A stretch of DNA of 64,000 bases from contig NZ_BAEI01000077.1 in the NCBI RefSeq assembly GCF_000241325.1, positions 62,001 through 126,000 of the forward strand. The letters run 5' to 3'. Position numbers and translations under genes: made by a program. This DNA comes from Gordonia polyisoprenivorans NBRC 16320 = JCM 10675. Its GTDB lineage: Bacteria; Actinomycetota; Actinomycetes; Mycobacteriales; Mycobacteriaceae. The number at the start of each line of letters is the position of its first letter. Position 1 is the first letter of the stretch. Positions 8,502 through 16,464 of the stretch are shown in pieces. A model generated the notes under the pieces. It worked only from the letters and a program-made list of their open reading frames with translations. It made no database searches and was not told the origin of the DNA.

Positions 8502-9195
8502 CGGGGCGCGCGTGCTCGTCGTCGACGATGAGCCACAGTTGTTGCGGGCGTTGCGGATCAACCTGAAGGCACGTGGTTTCGACGTGACGACCGCGGCGAC
8601 CGGCGCAGCCGCACTGGCGGCGGCGGCCAAGACCAACCCGCAGGCGGTGGTACTGGATCTGGGGCTCCCCGACATCGACGGATTCGAGGTGCTCGCCGGT
8701 CTGCGCGGGTGGACGAACGTGCCGGTGATCGTGTTGTCGGCCCGCGGCGAGGCCGTCGACAAGGTCGCCGCCCTCGATGCCGGTGCCGATGACTACGTGA
8801 CCAAACCCTTTGGGATGGAGGAGTTCGTCGCACGCCTGCGGGCCGCGATCCGGCGCGGGGCCGGTTCGTCGGGGGAGCCGACCGCCGAGAACCCGGTGGT
8901 GTCGGCGGGGTCGTTCACGGTCGACCTCGGTGCCAAACAGGTCACGCGCAACGGCGAACGGGTACATCTGACTCCCACGGAGTGGGGCGTGTTGGAGATG
9001 CTGGTGCGCAACGAAGGCAAATTGGTGGGCCAGCGCGAGATCCTGACCGGTGTGTGGGGGCCCACCTACACCGGCCAGTCGAACTATCTGCGCGTTTACC
9101 TGGCGAGCCTGCGCCGCAAACTCGAGGAGGACCCCGCTCACCCCAGGCATCTGCTCACCGAGGCGGGGATGGGCTACCGGTTCGTTCGGGAATGA
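8494..9195 (+). CDS. kdpE: Response regulator KdpE
   Basis: The protein is 233 residues and OmpR-family. An N-terminal receiver domain has acidic D11/D12, phosphorylated D55 in VVLDLGLPD and the conserved K in YVTKPF. A C-terminal winged-helix DNA-binding domain follows (about residues 135-232; LTPTEWGVLEMLVRNEGKLV, and YLRVYLASLRRKLE). The ATG at 8494 was chosen because it begins the receiver fold (MADGARVLVVDDE) and overlaps kdpD by eight bases; the same frame is open further upstream but only as antisense-like sequence within kdpD. It should activate kdpFABC when K+ is limiting, although no target site was recognised upstream. Confidence 0.95.
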   Translation: MADGARVLVVDDEPQLLRALRINLKARGFDVTTAATGAAALAAAAKTNPQAVVLDLGLPDIDGFEVLAGLRGWTNVPVIVLSARGEAVDKVAALDAGADDYVTKPFGMEEFVARLRAAIRRGAGSSGEPTAENPVVSAGSFTVDLGAKQVTRNGERVHLTPTEWGVLEMLVRNEGKLVGQREILTGVWGPTYTGQSNYLRVYLASLRRKLEEDPAHPRHLLTEAGMGYRFVRE

Positions 9196-9232
9196 GTCCG
9201 ATGTTGTTGTCACCGGACCAACCGCCAGGGTA

Positions 9233-9246
9233 GATTGTCAACAATC
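9233..9246. promoter_or_regulatory. GATTGT-CA-ACAATC inverted repeat, probable GntR-family operator
   Basis: A perfect inverted repeat with 6-bp arms and a 2-bp centre lies 162 bases upstream of the GntR regulator start. Its 12-bp core ATTGTCAACAAT recurs exactly at 22261-22272, just upstream of the six-gene catabolic operon. FadR/FCD-type GntR proteins usually bind short palindromes with TTGT/ACAA half-sites, which fits. Assignment to the adjacent regulator is inference. Confidence 0.65.
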
Positions 9247-9407
9247 TAACAATTAACGCTGCGGCATGCGAAGGGTGGTCTCCGTGACGAATCACCACCT
9301 CGGGTGCATCGTCGCAGCTCACCGGGTTGCATGCGGCGCGAGCAGGCCGAAATGCGCAGCGGAAAGCTGACATTGGGCCGTGTAGCGAGTAAGAAGGAAG
9401 AACAGAG

Positions 9408-10154
9408 ATGGCGAATATGCGGTCTACTGGTGATGGGAGATCGGCCTCGGCACGCAAACGCGTGCTGGCGCCGATCGTGCAGGAGTCCACACCTGCGATC
9501 ATCGCCCGGAAGTTGCATGAGGCCATCGCCAACGGTAGTTTTCCGCCTGGTTCGCAGTTGACGGAATCGGGTCTGGCGGCCGACCTCGGGGTCAGCCGTG
9601 GTCCGTTGCGCGAGGCGATGCAGCGGCTCACCGCAGAGGGTCTGCTGGTGAGCCACCGCAACCGGGGTCTGTTCGTCGTCTCGATGGACGATGACGACAT
9701 ACGCGACATGTACATAGCACGCACCGCCGTCGAACGGGCCGCGATCGAGCAGGTCATCTCCGCCGATGACCCGGAATCGGTTGCGGCCCTCAATGGTGCG
9801 GTGGCCATGATGCGCGAGTGCGTCGATGATCCGAACGGTGAAGCCATGGCCGAAGCGGATATGCGGTTCCATCAGCGATTGGTGGAAGCCGCAGGTAGTC
9901 AGCGTCTTTCGCGGCTGCACGAGACGATCCGCGTGGAGACGCGAATGTGTCTGCGGGCCATGCGAGGAACGTACGCCTCGGGAAAGGAACGAATCGACGA
10001 ACACCAGGCATTGGTGGACGCCATCGCGGCAGGAGATCCGCAGGCGGCCGACGTGCTGATGATCGAACACATGAGGGATGGGCTGCACCGCTTGATCGGT
10101 GACGTCGTGGGCGGACAGGAGGGGTCCGGGTCCACTGCGGGGATCGCGTTGTAG
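9408..10154 (+). CDS. GntR-family (FCD-type) transcriptional regulator
   Basis: The 248-residue regulator has an N-terminal winged helix (about residues 25-95; LTESGLAADLGVSRGPLREAM is the recognition region). An all-helical FCD ligand-binding domain follows (about 105-235), with the metal/ligand-binding pattern suggested by D(MRF)H and EHQALVDAI. The start has a good GAAGGAAG ribosome-binding site. Such regulators often sense carboxylic or amino acids and repress catabolic genes. An MHS transporter follows 91 bases downstream. A matching palindrome lies upstream of this gene and upstream of the operon at 12773-22233, so control of that system and of itself is the simplest reading. Confidence 0.85.
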   Translation: MANMRSTGDGRSASARKRVLAPIVQESTPAIIARKLHEAIANGSFPPGSQLTESGLAADLGVSRGPLREAMQRLTAEGLLVSHRNRGLFVVSMDDDDIRDMYIARTAVERAAIEQVISADDPESVAALNGAVAMMRECVDDPNGEAMAEADMRFHQRLVEAAGSQRLSRLHETIRVETRMCLRAMRGTYASGKERIDEHQALVDAIAAGDPQAADVLMIEHMRDGLHRLIGDVVGGQEGSGSTAGIAL

Positions 10155-10245
10155 GGCAACGCGATCGACATCGCCCTCGAGATCATCGCCCACCGATGTG
10201 AGTCAGCCCGACGACACTGGCCCCGACTCCACCAGGAAGGCACAG

Positions 10246-11637
10246 ATGGCTACGGCAAACTCCTCGGCAACATATGAGGATCTCGCGCCCGATCCGGAAT
10301 CGCGCGAAGGAAAAGCGCTACTGCGCAAAGCGATCGCCGCATCGGCGATCGGCAACGCCACCGAGTGGTACGACTACGGCGTCTACGCCGCGACCACCAC
10401 CTATCTCACCCACGCATTCTTTCCCGGTCATCTCGGCACGATCGGCACCATGCTCGGCTTCGCGATCTCGTTCGTGTTGCGTCCGCTCGGCGGCATGATC
10501 TGGGGACCGATCGGCGACCGGATCGGACGAAAGTCCGTGCTGGCGATGACTATCCTGCTCATCTCGGGGGCAACGGCACTGATCGGTGTGCTGCCCACGC
10601 ATGCGGTGGCGGGGATCTGGGCGCCGATCCTGCTCATCGCGCTACGCGTGATCCAAGGGTTCTCGACCGGCGGCGAATACGGCGGTGCCGCAACGTTCAT
10701 GGCCGAGTACGCCCCGGATCGCAAACGAGGCCGATTCGGCTCGTTCCTCGAATTCGGTACCCTCGCCGGCTTCTCGGCCGGCACCGCGATCGTGCTGCTG
10801 CTCGAACTGCTACTCAGTGACGATCAGATGCAGACGTGGGGCTGGCGCATCCCATTCCTGATCGCGCTGCCGATGGGTCTCATCGGTCTGTACCTGCGCT
10901 CGCAGATGGAGGACACCCCGGTCTTCCAGGAACTCGAGCAGGACAACGAGATCAAGGGCACGGCGTGGACCAGGTTCAAGGATCTCCTCTCGAACTACTG
11001 GCAGCCGATCCTGACCATGTTCGGCATGGTGATCGCGTTGAACGTCGTCAACTACACCCTGCTCGCCTACCAACCCACCTACCTCAAGAGCACGATCGGG
11101 TTGTCGGAGTCGTCGGGCTCGACCGTCGTGCTCATCGGTCAGCTCGCGATGATGGTCGCGATCCCGTTCTTCGGCGCGTGGTCGGATCGGACCGGCCGAA
11201 AACCGATGTGGTGGGGCTCGCTGATCGGCCTCTTCGTACTCGCGCTACCGCTGTACTGGCTGATGGGTCAGGGATTCGCCTGGGCCATCATCGGATTCGT
11301 CGTCCTCGGATTGCTCTACATCCCGCAGCTCGCCACGATCTCGGCGACCTTCCCGGCGATGTTCCCCACCCAGGTGCGCTACGCGGGGTTCGCCATCTCC
11401 TACAACGTCGCCACCGCAGCCTTCGGTGGCACCGCTCCGCTGGTCAACGACGCCGTCGTCGGCGATACCGGCTGGCTGCTGTTCCCGGCCATCTACATGA
11501 TGGGCGCGTGTGCCATCGGCATGATCGCGATGGTGTTCCTCAAGGAGACCGCGGGCTGCTCGATCCGCGGCACCGAGATCCCGGAGCGGACCGAGGATTT
11601 CGCGGTAGCCGACGAAAACGCGGGGGTGCGCAGCTGA
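10246..11637 (+). CDS. MFS transporter, metabolite:H+ symporter (ProP-like) family
   Basis: The protein has 463 residues and about 12 membrane helices. It begins with the family's typical entry ASAIGNATEWYDYGVY and contains GPIGDRIGRKSVL (loop 2-3), a GGEYGGAATFMAEYAP motif near residue 150, and a second WSDRTGRKP repeat after helix 8. These are hallmarks of MHS-family symporters such as ProP (proline/betaine/ectoine), KgtP and ShiA. The start is the ATG behind AGGAAGG. Downstream of the GntR gene and facing the DoeA-containing operon, it is the likely uptake system for that pathway's substrate; an ectoine-like solute would fit, but the sequence alone does not prove it. Confidence 0.85.
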   Translation: MATANSSATYEDLAPDPESREGKALLRKAIAASAIGNATEWYDYGVYAATTTYLTHAFFPGHLGTIGTMLGFAISFVLRPLGGMIWGPIGDRIGRKSVLAMTILLISGATALIGVLPTHAVAGIWAPILLIALRVIQGFSTGGEYGGAATFMAEYAPDRKRGRFGSFLEFGTLAGFSAGTAIVLLLELLLSDDQMQTWGWRIPFLIALPMGLIGLYLRSQMEDTPVFQELEQDNEIKGTAWTRFKDLLSNYWQPILTMFGMVIALNVVNYTLLAYQPTYLKSTIGLSESSGSTVVLIGQLAMMVAIPFFGAWSDRTGRKPMWWGSLIGLFVLALPLYWLMGQGFAWAIIGFVVLGLLYIPQLATISATFPAMFPTQVRYAGFAISYNVATAAFGGTAPLVNDAVVGDTGWLLFPAIYMMGACAIGMIAMVFLKETAGCSIRGTEIPERTEDFAVADENAGVRS

Positions 11638-11656
11638 CGGCCGCGGTGTGATGTGT

Positions 11657-11686
11657 TGAACGCGGGTGGTGCGCCACCCGCATTCA
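11657..11686. terminator. Bidirectional hairpin between convergent genes
   Basis: GCGGGTGG and CCACCCGC form a perfect 8-bp stem around TGCG, extended by TGAA/TTCA after one mismatch. It sits 19 bases after the transporter stop and 18 bases before the stop of the convergent nuclease-like gene, the expected place for a shared terminator. There is no long T-run. Confidence 0.55.
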
Positions 11687-11704
11687 CCATTTCGGTGGGC
11701 GGTT

Positions 11705-12646
11705 TCAGGCCGAGTGGCGTGGGGCCATCAACGCCAGCGTGACCAGCCATTCCGTCAGCATCGCGGCGACGCGTCCTTGCTCGAGATCGTCCCACACCCA
11801 GCGGACCACCATGACGCCCATGCGTCGCAGAGTGTCCTCACGCTTCTTCTCCCGGATCACCGCGTCGGCGGGCTGTTCGCCCGGGCGAAGGTACTTCATG
11901 TACTTGATCCTGCCGTCGAACTCGCCGACCAGCTTCCCGGCCCAGTCGAAATCGGTGCGTGCCACGAATCGTCGGTCATCGTCGAAGAACTCGTGCTGCT
12001 GCCGGGGTGTGGGTAGTCCGGCCTCGATCATGACGGCGTGGCTCCAGGCCTCGCCGGGATTCTCCGCCTCTCCGTTGGCATGGTGCAGGGCCCGCCGTGC
12101 GACGGCGACGCCGCGCCGTTGGGTGCGCAGGATCTCGACCATGGTGGAGCGGTCGGCGCCGGCGCGGAGTGCCGAATTGAAGATGGCGAAGGCGCCGGGG
12201 AAACCCATCGACGACGTACACGCGACGTCGACCGCCGTTCGTTCGATGGTCGCGACGTCGATCCCGTCGACGGTGGTCATCTGTTCGTCGGGGATGGTGC
12301 CGACGTGGTCGTGTCGGGTGGACGTACGGGAGCCGTTGACCGCTTTTCCGGTAGTGGTGTGCAAGCGCTGAAGGTTGGGCTTGAGCATGGGAAGGCGGTG
12401 GAGCGTGGCGGCGGACTGATGGCTGGGCACCGCCGTGCCGAACCGCCCGAACTGGTGCGTTGCGATGACTGCCAGACGGTGCATCTCGGCGCGTGAGCGA
12501 TCGGCGGTGGTCACAAAGGCGCCCCGCACCAGTGGCACGATGGCCCCGGACCGGCGAGCCTTACGGAGTTCGTCGTCGGTGAAGCCTGCGGCGATGCACG
12601 CGTGTCGATAAACGATGCCGTGCTCGTCTGTGGGAAGTGATGTCAT
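11705..12646 (-). CDS. AbiEi-like winged-helix plus DUF559-type nuclease-fold protein
   Basis: The protein has 313 residues. The N-terminal part (about 1-60; RKARRSGAIVPLVRGAFV) resembles the winged helix of AbiEi-type antitoxins. The C-terminal part (about 195-305) resembles the very-short-patch-repair/DUF559 PD-(D/E)xK fold. Candidate active residues are E199 (NPGEAWS), D232/D234 (RTDFDW) and E242-D244-K248 (GEFDGRIKYMK), ending in the strand-helix VMVVRWVWDDL. Many copies of this family occur singly in Gordonia and mycobacterial genomes with no proven function. No toxin gene is beside it. Its gene converges on the transporter and points away from the M20 gene. Confidence 0.7.
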   Translation of the reverse strand: MTSLPTDEHGIVYRHACIAAGFTDDELRKARRSGAIVPLVRGAFVTTADRSRAEMHRLAVIATHQFGRFGTAVPSHQSAATLHRLPMLKPNLQRLHTTTGKAVNGSRTSTRHDHVGTIPDEQMTTVDGIDVATIERTAVDVACTSSMGFPGAFAIFNSALRAGADRSTMVEILRTQRRGVAVARRALHHANGEAENPGEAWSHAVMIEAGLPTPRQQHEFFDDDRRFVARTDFDWAGKLVGEFDGRIKYMKYLRPGEQPADAVIREKKREDTLRRMGVMVVRWVWDDLEQGRVAAMLTEWLVTLALMAPRHSA

Positions 12647-12702
12647 GCAAGGTTGGACGCACCAAGCGGCCGAAAGGCTCCATCGAAATTTTCGCTGGTC
12701 GA

Positions 12703-12742
12703 GTTGGCGAACGCGGTTGGTGTACCAGCGGCGTTTGCCAAC
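12703..12742. terminator. 40-nt imperfect palindrome after the catabolic operon
   Basis: GTTGGCGAACGC and GCGTTTGCCAAC are 12-bp arms with one G-T wobble, and the spacer itself can pair as TGGT-GT-ACCA. It begins 31 bases past the stop of the last gene of the minus-strand operon (M20 gene), so a 3' hairpin is likely. It also lies upstream of the nuclease-like gene, so an operator role is possible. Confidence 0.5.
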
Positions 12743-12772
12743 TGACCCCGCGTTCGCACATTCATGGGGCGT

Positions 12773-13966
12773 TCAGGCGCGCGGGCCGAGGAGGGTCAGG
12801 GCCATCTGGGTGTATGCCCTTGCGGCCGTGACCACGTCGGCGATCCGGACGGTCTCGTCGGGCTGGTGGGCCTGGGTGTTGATGTCGCCGGGACCGCAGA
12901 CGACGGCCGGGATGCCGAGGTCGCGGCTGACGAAGCCGCCGTCGCAGGCGGCGCTCCATCCGCCCACGGAGGTGGCGACGCCGAGGCTCTCGAGTGCGCC
13001 GACAGCCGTGGCGACGAGGCGGTGATCGGCGGGTGTTTCGAAGCCGGGCATCTCCATGGTGACCCGCACATCGACGCCGATGCCGTCGGAATCGATGCCC
13101 GCCTTGGTGATTCGGGCACGTAACGCGTCGGCGACGCCGTCGGCGGTCTCGTCGGGCATCAGCCTGCGGTCGATGCCGAGCGCGGCCATCGGGGCGACGA
13201 CGGAGATGCCCTGCCCGCCGGAGATGGTGCCGACATTCCATGTCCCAGAACCCAGTAGGCCGTCGGCACGGGCGGTCATCGCCTCGTGGTCGGCGCGAAT
13301 GAGCTCGACGATCGCGGCGGCGGCGTAGATGGCGCTGCGGCCGTCGTCGGGGCGTCCGGAGTGCGCGGCGCGGCCGGTCACGTCGATCTCGATGTAGGAC
13401 GCGCCGCGGCAGCCGCGGACCACGGTGAGATCGGTCGGCTCGGCCACCACACACCCCAGGAACTCGCCGGGATGATCGGTGACGAGATCACGCACGCCGC
13501 TGCCGTGTTCCTCCTCGTCGACGGTGCACACCAGCTGCACCGGACCGGTGAGCTCGATGCCGGAGGACGCCAGGGCCGACATGGCGGTCACGATCGCGGC
13601 GAGCCCGCCCTTCATGTCGGTGGTGCCGCGGCCGATGATCGATCCGTCGACGACGCGCGCACGGTAGGGGTCGCCGGTCCAGCCCGGGCCCGCGGGCACG
13701 ACGTCGGAGTGCCCGAGGAACATCAGACCCGGGCCGTTGCCGCCGGGCAGGGTGGCGACGAGATTCGGCCGGCCGAGTGCGACCTCGTGCGTGCCGACCA
13801 CGAACCCGGCGTTCTGACACGCCTTTTCAAGGACGGCGACGGCCTGTGCCTCGGTGCCGCCGGGGTTCTCGCTGGGCGCCTGCACCAGCGCGACCGTCAG
13901 ATCGGTGATCTCGTCGGCGTCGATGGGCAGGGCGTCGGTCGGCAGGGGTCCGGGTGCACCGTTCAC
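12773..13966 (-). CDS. M20-family metallo-deacylase (ArgE/DapE type)
   Basis: A 397-residue zinc hydrolase of the ArgE/DapE/ACY1 family, which removes acyl groups from N-acyl amino acids. Metal-binding and catalytic motifs are intact: GHSDVVPAG (His, with the following Asp), GRGTTDMKGG, the catalytic glutamate in DEEEHGSG, AEPTDL, and the last ligand in GPGDINTQAHQPDE. A lid domain sits in the middle (about residues 180-300). It is the last gene of the operon and its ATG overlaps the previous stop by four bases. Beside a DoeA-like ectoine hydrolase, its likely substrate is N-acetyl-2,4-diaminobutyrate, a step normally done by the unrelated DoeB; this is inference from context. Confidence 0.85.
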   Translation of the reverse strand: MNGAPGPLPTDALPIDADEITDLTVALVQAPSENPGGTEAQAVAVLEKACQNAGFVVGTHEVALGRPNLVATLPGGNGPGLMFLGHSDVVPAGPGWTGDPYRARVVDGSIIGRGTTDMKGGLAAIVTAMSALASSGIELTGPVQLVCTVDEEEHGSGVRDLVTDHPGEFLGCVVAEPTDLTVVRGCRGASYIEIDVTGRAAHSGRPDDGRSAIYAAAAIVELIRADHEAMTARADGLLGSGTWNVGTISGGQGISVVAPMAALGIDRRLMPDETADGVADALRARITKAGIDSDGIGVDVRVTMEMPGFETPADHRLVATAVGALESLGVATSVGGWSAACDGGFVSRDLGIPAVVCGPGDINTQAHQPDETVRIADVVTAARAYTQMALTLLGPRA

Positions 13967-15210
13967 CCGGCCATCTTCTCAAGACTGCCGGTCAGGCGTC
14001 GGATGCCCTCCTCGATTCGCTCGGGAGTGCTCGAGGCGAAGCATAAACGCAACGCATTGCGGAAGCGTCCACCCGGGGACAGTGCCGGGCCGGGAATGAA
14101 GGCGACGCCGTCGGCCAAGGCCACCTCGAACAGTTCGCGGGTGTCGATCTCGGCGAACTCGCCCTGCAAGGTCAGCCACAGGAAGAAGCCGCCGTCGGGG
14201 TTGGTGGTGGTGACGCGTTCACCCAGATGACGCCCGATGGAGTCGAGCATCGCGTCCTTGCGCGCCCGGTAGAGGCTGCGCAGTGAGGCGAGGTGATCGG
14301 TCAGGCCGCCGCGCGAGATGTATTCGGCGACGATGTGCTGATTGGGGACGTTGGTGCAGGTGTCCATGGCCTGTTTGCCGTTGATCAGCAGTTGCCGCAG
14401 CGACGGGTCGGCATCAACCCAGCCGACCCGCCAGCCCGGCGCCAGGATCTTGGAGAAGGTGCGCACCGAGAACACCAGCGGATCGGCGGGCGAGAGGGTC
14501 TGGAAGGTGGGGATGTCCTCGCCGGCGAAACGCAGGAGCCCGTACGGGTCGTCGTCGATGATCACTGCACCCCAATGGTGGGCCAGCCGCAGAAGCTCTC
14601 TGCGGCGCTCCTCCGACAGCGTGACGCCCGACGGATTCTGGAACGTCGGGATCGTGTAGATCGCCTTGGGCGTGCGGCGGGTGCGGGCGACGAGGTCCAC
14701 GAGCGTGTCGACCTGCATGCCGTCGTCGTCGACCGGCACCTCGAGCAGTTGCGCACCGTAGGACAGCGCCGTGGCGCTGCCGTTGGTGTAGGTGGGCGAC
14801 TCGACGACGACGAGGTCGCCGGGATCGACGAACAGCTTGGACGCCAAGTCGAGGCCCTGCATGCCCCCGGTGGTGATGACGAGCCGGTCGTGGCTCGACG
14901 GGACCGGGGTGGTGGCGAGGTAGTCGACGAGCAACTGCAGCAGTCGTGGTTCGCCCTCGGTGGCGCCGTAGGTGAACGAGGTGTTGTCGAGGATCGCCCC
15001 GGCGATCTCTCGGAACTCGTCGGCGGGCACCGCCTCGTCGGCGGGGGAGCCCATCGCGAATCGCACGATGTCGTGGCTCTGTGCCGCCAGCAGCGAGGTC
15101 GAGGAGTCGATCATCGACCCGACGAGATCCTTGGCGCGCCCGGCGAGTGGGATCGTGGGGGTCGAGTGCGCAGCGGCGGGGTGCGCGGTGGCGGGGTGGA
15201 TGGTGGTCAT
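13963..15210 (-). CDS. Class I/II PLP-dependent aminotransferase (MocR-domain-like, no HTH)
   Basis: The 415-residue fold type I aminotransferase has the cofactor aspartate in IIDDDPYG (about D221) and the Schiff-base lysine K254 in SKILAPGWRVGW. It resembles the 2-aminoadipate/kynurenine aminotransferase group and the aminotransferase half of MocR regulators, but it lacks the N-terminal winged helix. It overlaps the M20 gene by four bases and lies 9 bases downstream of the DoeA-like gene. Regulation of ectoine catabolism elsewhere uses a MocR-type protein (EnuR), so a free-standing domain here is notable. An enzymatic transamination role is the default reading. Confidence 0.85.
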   Translation of the reverse strand: MTTIHPATAHPAAAHSTPTIPLAGRAKDLVGSMIDSSTSLLAAQSHDIVRFAMGSPADEAVPADEFREIAGAILDNTSFTYGATEGEPRLLQLLVDYLATTPVPSSHDRLVITTGGMQGLDLASKLFVDPGDLVVVESPTYTNGSATALSYGAQLLEVPVDDDGMQVDTLVDLVARTRRTPKAIYTIPTFQNPSGVTLSEERRRELLRLAHHWGAVIIDDDPYGLLRFAGEDIPTFQTLSPADPLVFSVRTFSKILAPGWRVGWVDADPSLRQLLINGKQAMDTCTNVPNQHIVAEYISRGGLTDHLASLRSLYRARKDAMLDSIGRHLGERVTTTNPDGGFFLWLTLQGEFAEIDTRELFEVALADGVAFIPGPALSPGGRFRNALRLCFASSTPERIEEGIRRLTGSLEKMAG

Positions 15211-15219
15211 GTCCTCACC

Positions 15220-16413
15220 TCATTTCTGGATCAGTTCGCGGGGGAAACTGGTGAAGGTCTCCACGCCGGTCGGGCTGACGCGCACCGACTCGGACAGCTC
15301 GAAACCGTAGTTGTCCATCCACATTCCGCAGATGATGTGGAAGGTCATGTTGGTCTCCAGGATCGTTTCGTCCTCGGTGCGGATGCTGATGGTGCGTTCG
15401 CCCCAATCCGGTGGATAGCCGATACCGATGGAATAGCCCAGCCGGGACGGCTTTTCGAGGCCGTACTTCGCGAGGGTCCAGTTCCAGGTGGAGGCGAGCT
15501 CGCGGGTCGGCACCCCTGGACGGATCGCGTCGAGCACATTGTTCAGGCCCTCGGCGGTGGCCTGGGCGACGTAATCCAGATCGTTGGACGGCTTGCCCAG
15601 CGCGACGGTCCGAGCGAGTGGGCAGTGATATCTGTTGTGTGCGCCGGTCAATTCGATGACGACGGCCTCGTTCTCGACGAATGTTCCCTGATTCCAGGTG
15701 AGATGCGGGGTGTCGGCGGCCGCGCCGGTCGGCATCATCGGCACGATGGCCGGGTAGTCGCCACCGAACTCCTCGGTGCCGGTGATCTGCGCCTGGGAGA
15801 TGACTGCGGCCGCATCGCATTGCCGCACACCGACATCGATGGTGTCGATCGCCGCGCGCATCGCCTCCGAGCACACCATCCCGGCCTGCCGCATCAGCTG
15901 GATCTCGGCGTCGGACTTGACCGACCGGACCCAGTTGACCAGCTCGAAGCCGTCGACGAGTTTCCACTCCGGGATCGCGTTGTACAGCGCCCGATAGGCT
16001 TTCGGTGTGAAATAGTGCGAATCCATCTCCAGGCCGACCGAGCCGGCCTTGGACGCCGGGGCGATGAGGTGGCGTTGCCGCAGTGCCCACGCGACCCAGT
16101 CGAACGGGTGGACGTGCGGCCGGTGGACGTAGCTCTCCGGGTAGCCGACGATCTGCTCCTCGGGAAGCCACGTGGTGCGGTGTGCGCCATGGGCATCCAT
16201 CTCGCGGGCGAAGAAGACCATGTCGCCCTCGATGGGCACGAACAGCATCTGCGGCGTGTAGAACGACCACGCGTTGTAGCCGATGAGATAGAAGAGATTC
16301 GCGGGCTCGGTGACGATGAGTGCCGAAAGACCTTGCAGATCCATCGCTTCACGCACCCGGGTCAGCCTCCGCTCGTACTCGCTGTCGGTGAACAGCTGCG
16401 CGCCGAGGTACAT
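15220..16413 (-). CDS. doeA: Ectoine hydrolase DoeA/EutD-like (M24, creatinase subgroup)
   Basis: The 397-residue two-domain protein has a creatinase/aminopeptidase-P fold. Long stretches match remembered DoeA sequences: MDAHGAHRT and IVGYPESYV in the N-terminal domain, then GGDYPAIVP, PHLTWNQ, NRYHCPLARTV, GYPPDWGERT and a C-terminal ESVRVSPTGVET. DoeA opens the ectoine ring to N-acetyl-2,4-diaminobutyrate. The positions that bind metal in true M24 peptidases are not conserved (IELTGAHNRY replaces the usual Asp-based motif), as in creatinase. It is the fourth gene of the operon, 51 bases after the aldehyde dehydrogenase. Family membership is strong; the exact substrate (ectoine, hydroxyectoine or an analogue) is unproven. 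Confidence 0.8.
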   Translation of the reverse strand: MYLGAQLFTDSEYERRLTRVREAMDLQGLSALIVTEPANLFYLIGYNAWSFYTPQMLFVPIEGDMVFFAREMDAHGAHRTTWLPEEQIVGYPESYVHRPHVHPFDWVAWALRQRHLIAPASKAGSVGLEMDSHYFTPKAYRALYNAIPEWKLVDGFELVNWVRSVKSDAEIQLMRQAGMVCSEAMRAAIDTIDVGVRQCDAAAVISQAQITGTEEFGGDYPAIVPMMPTGAAADTPHLTWNQGTFVENEAVVIELTGAHNRYHCPLARTVALGKPSNDLDYVAQATAEGLNNVLDAIRPGVPTRELASTWNWTLAKYGLEKPSRLGYSIGIGYPPDWGERTISIRTEDETILETNMTFHIICGMWMDNYGFELSESVRVSPTGVETFTSFPRELIQK

Positions 16414-16464
16414 TCATCGCCTCCTTCGTGGCGTCGTGGCCTCTCCTGGTTCGGCCGGTGGGTG

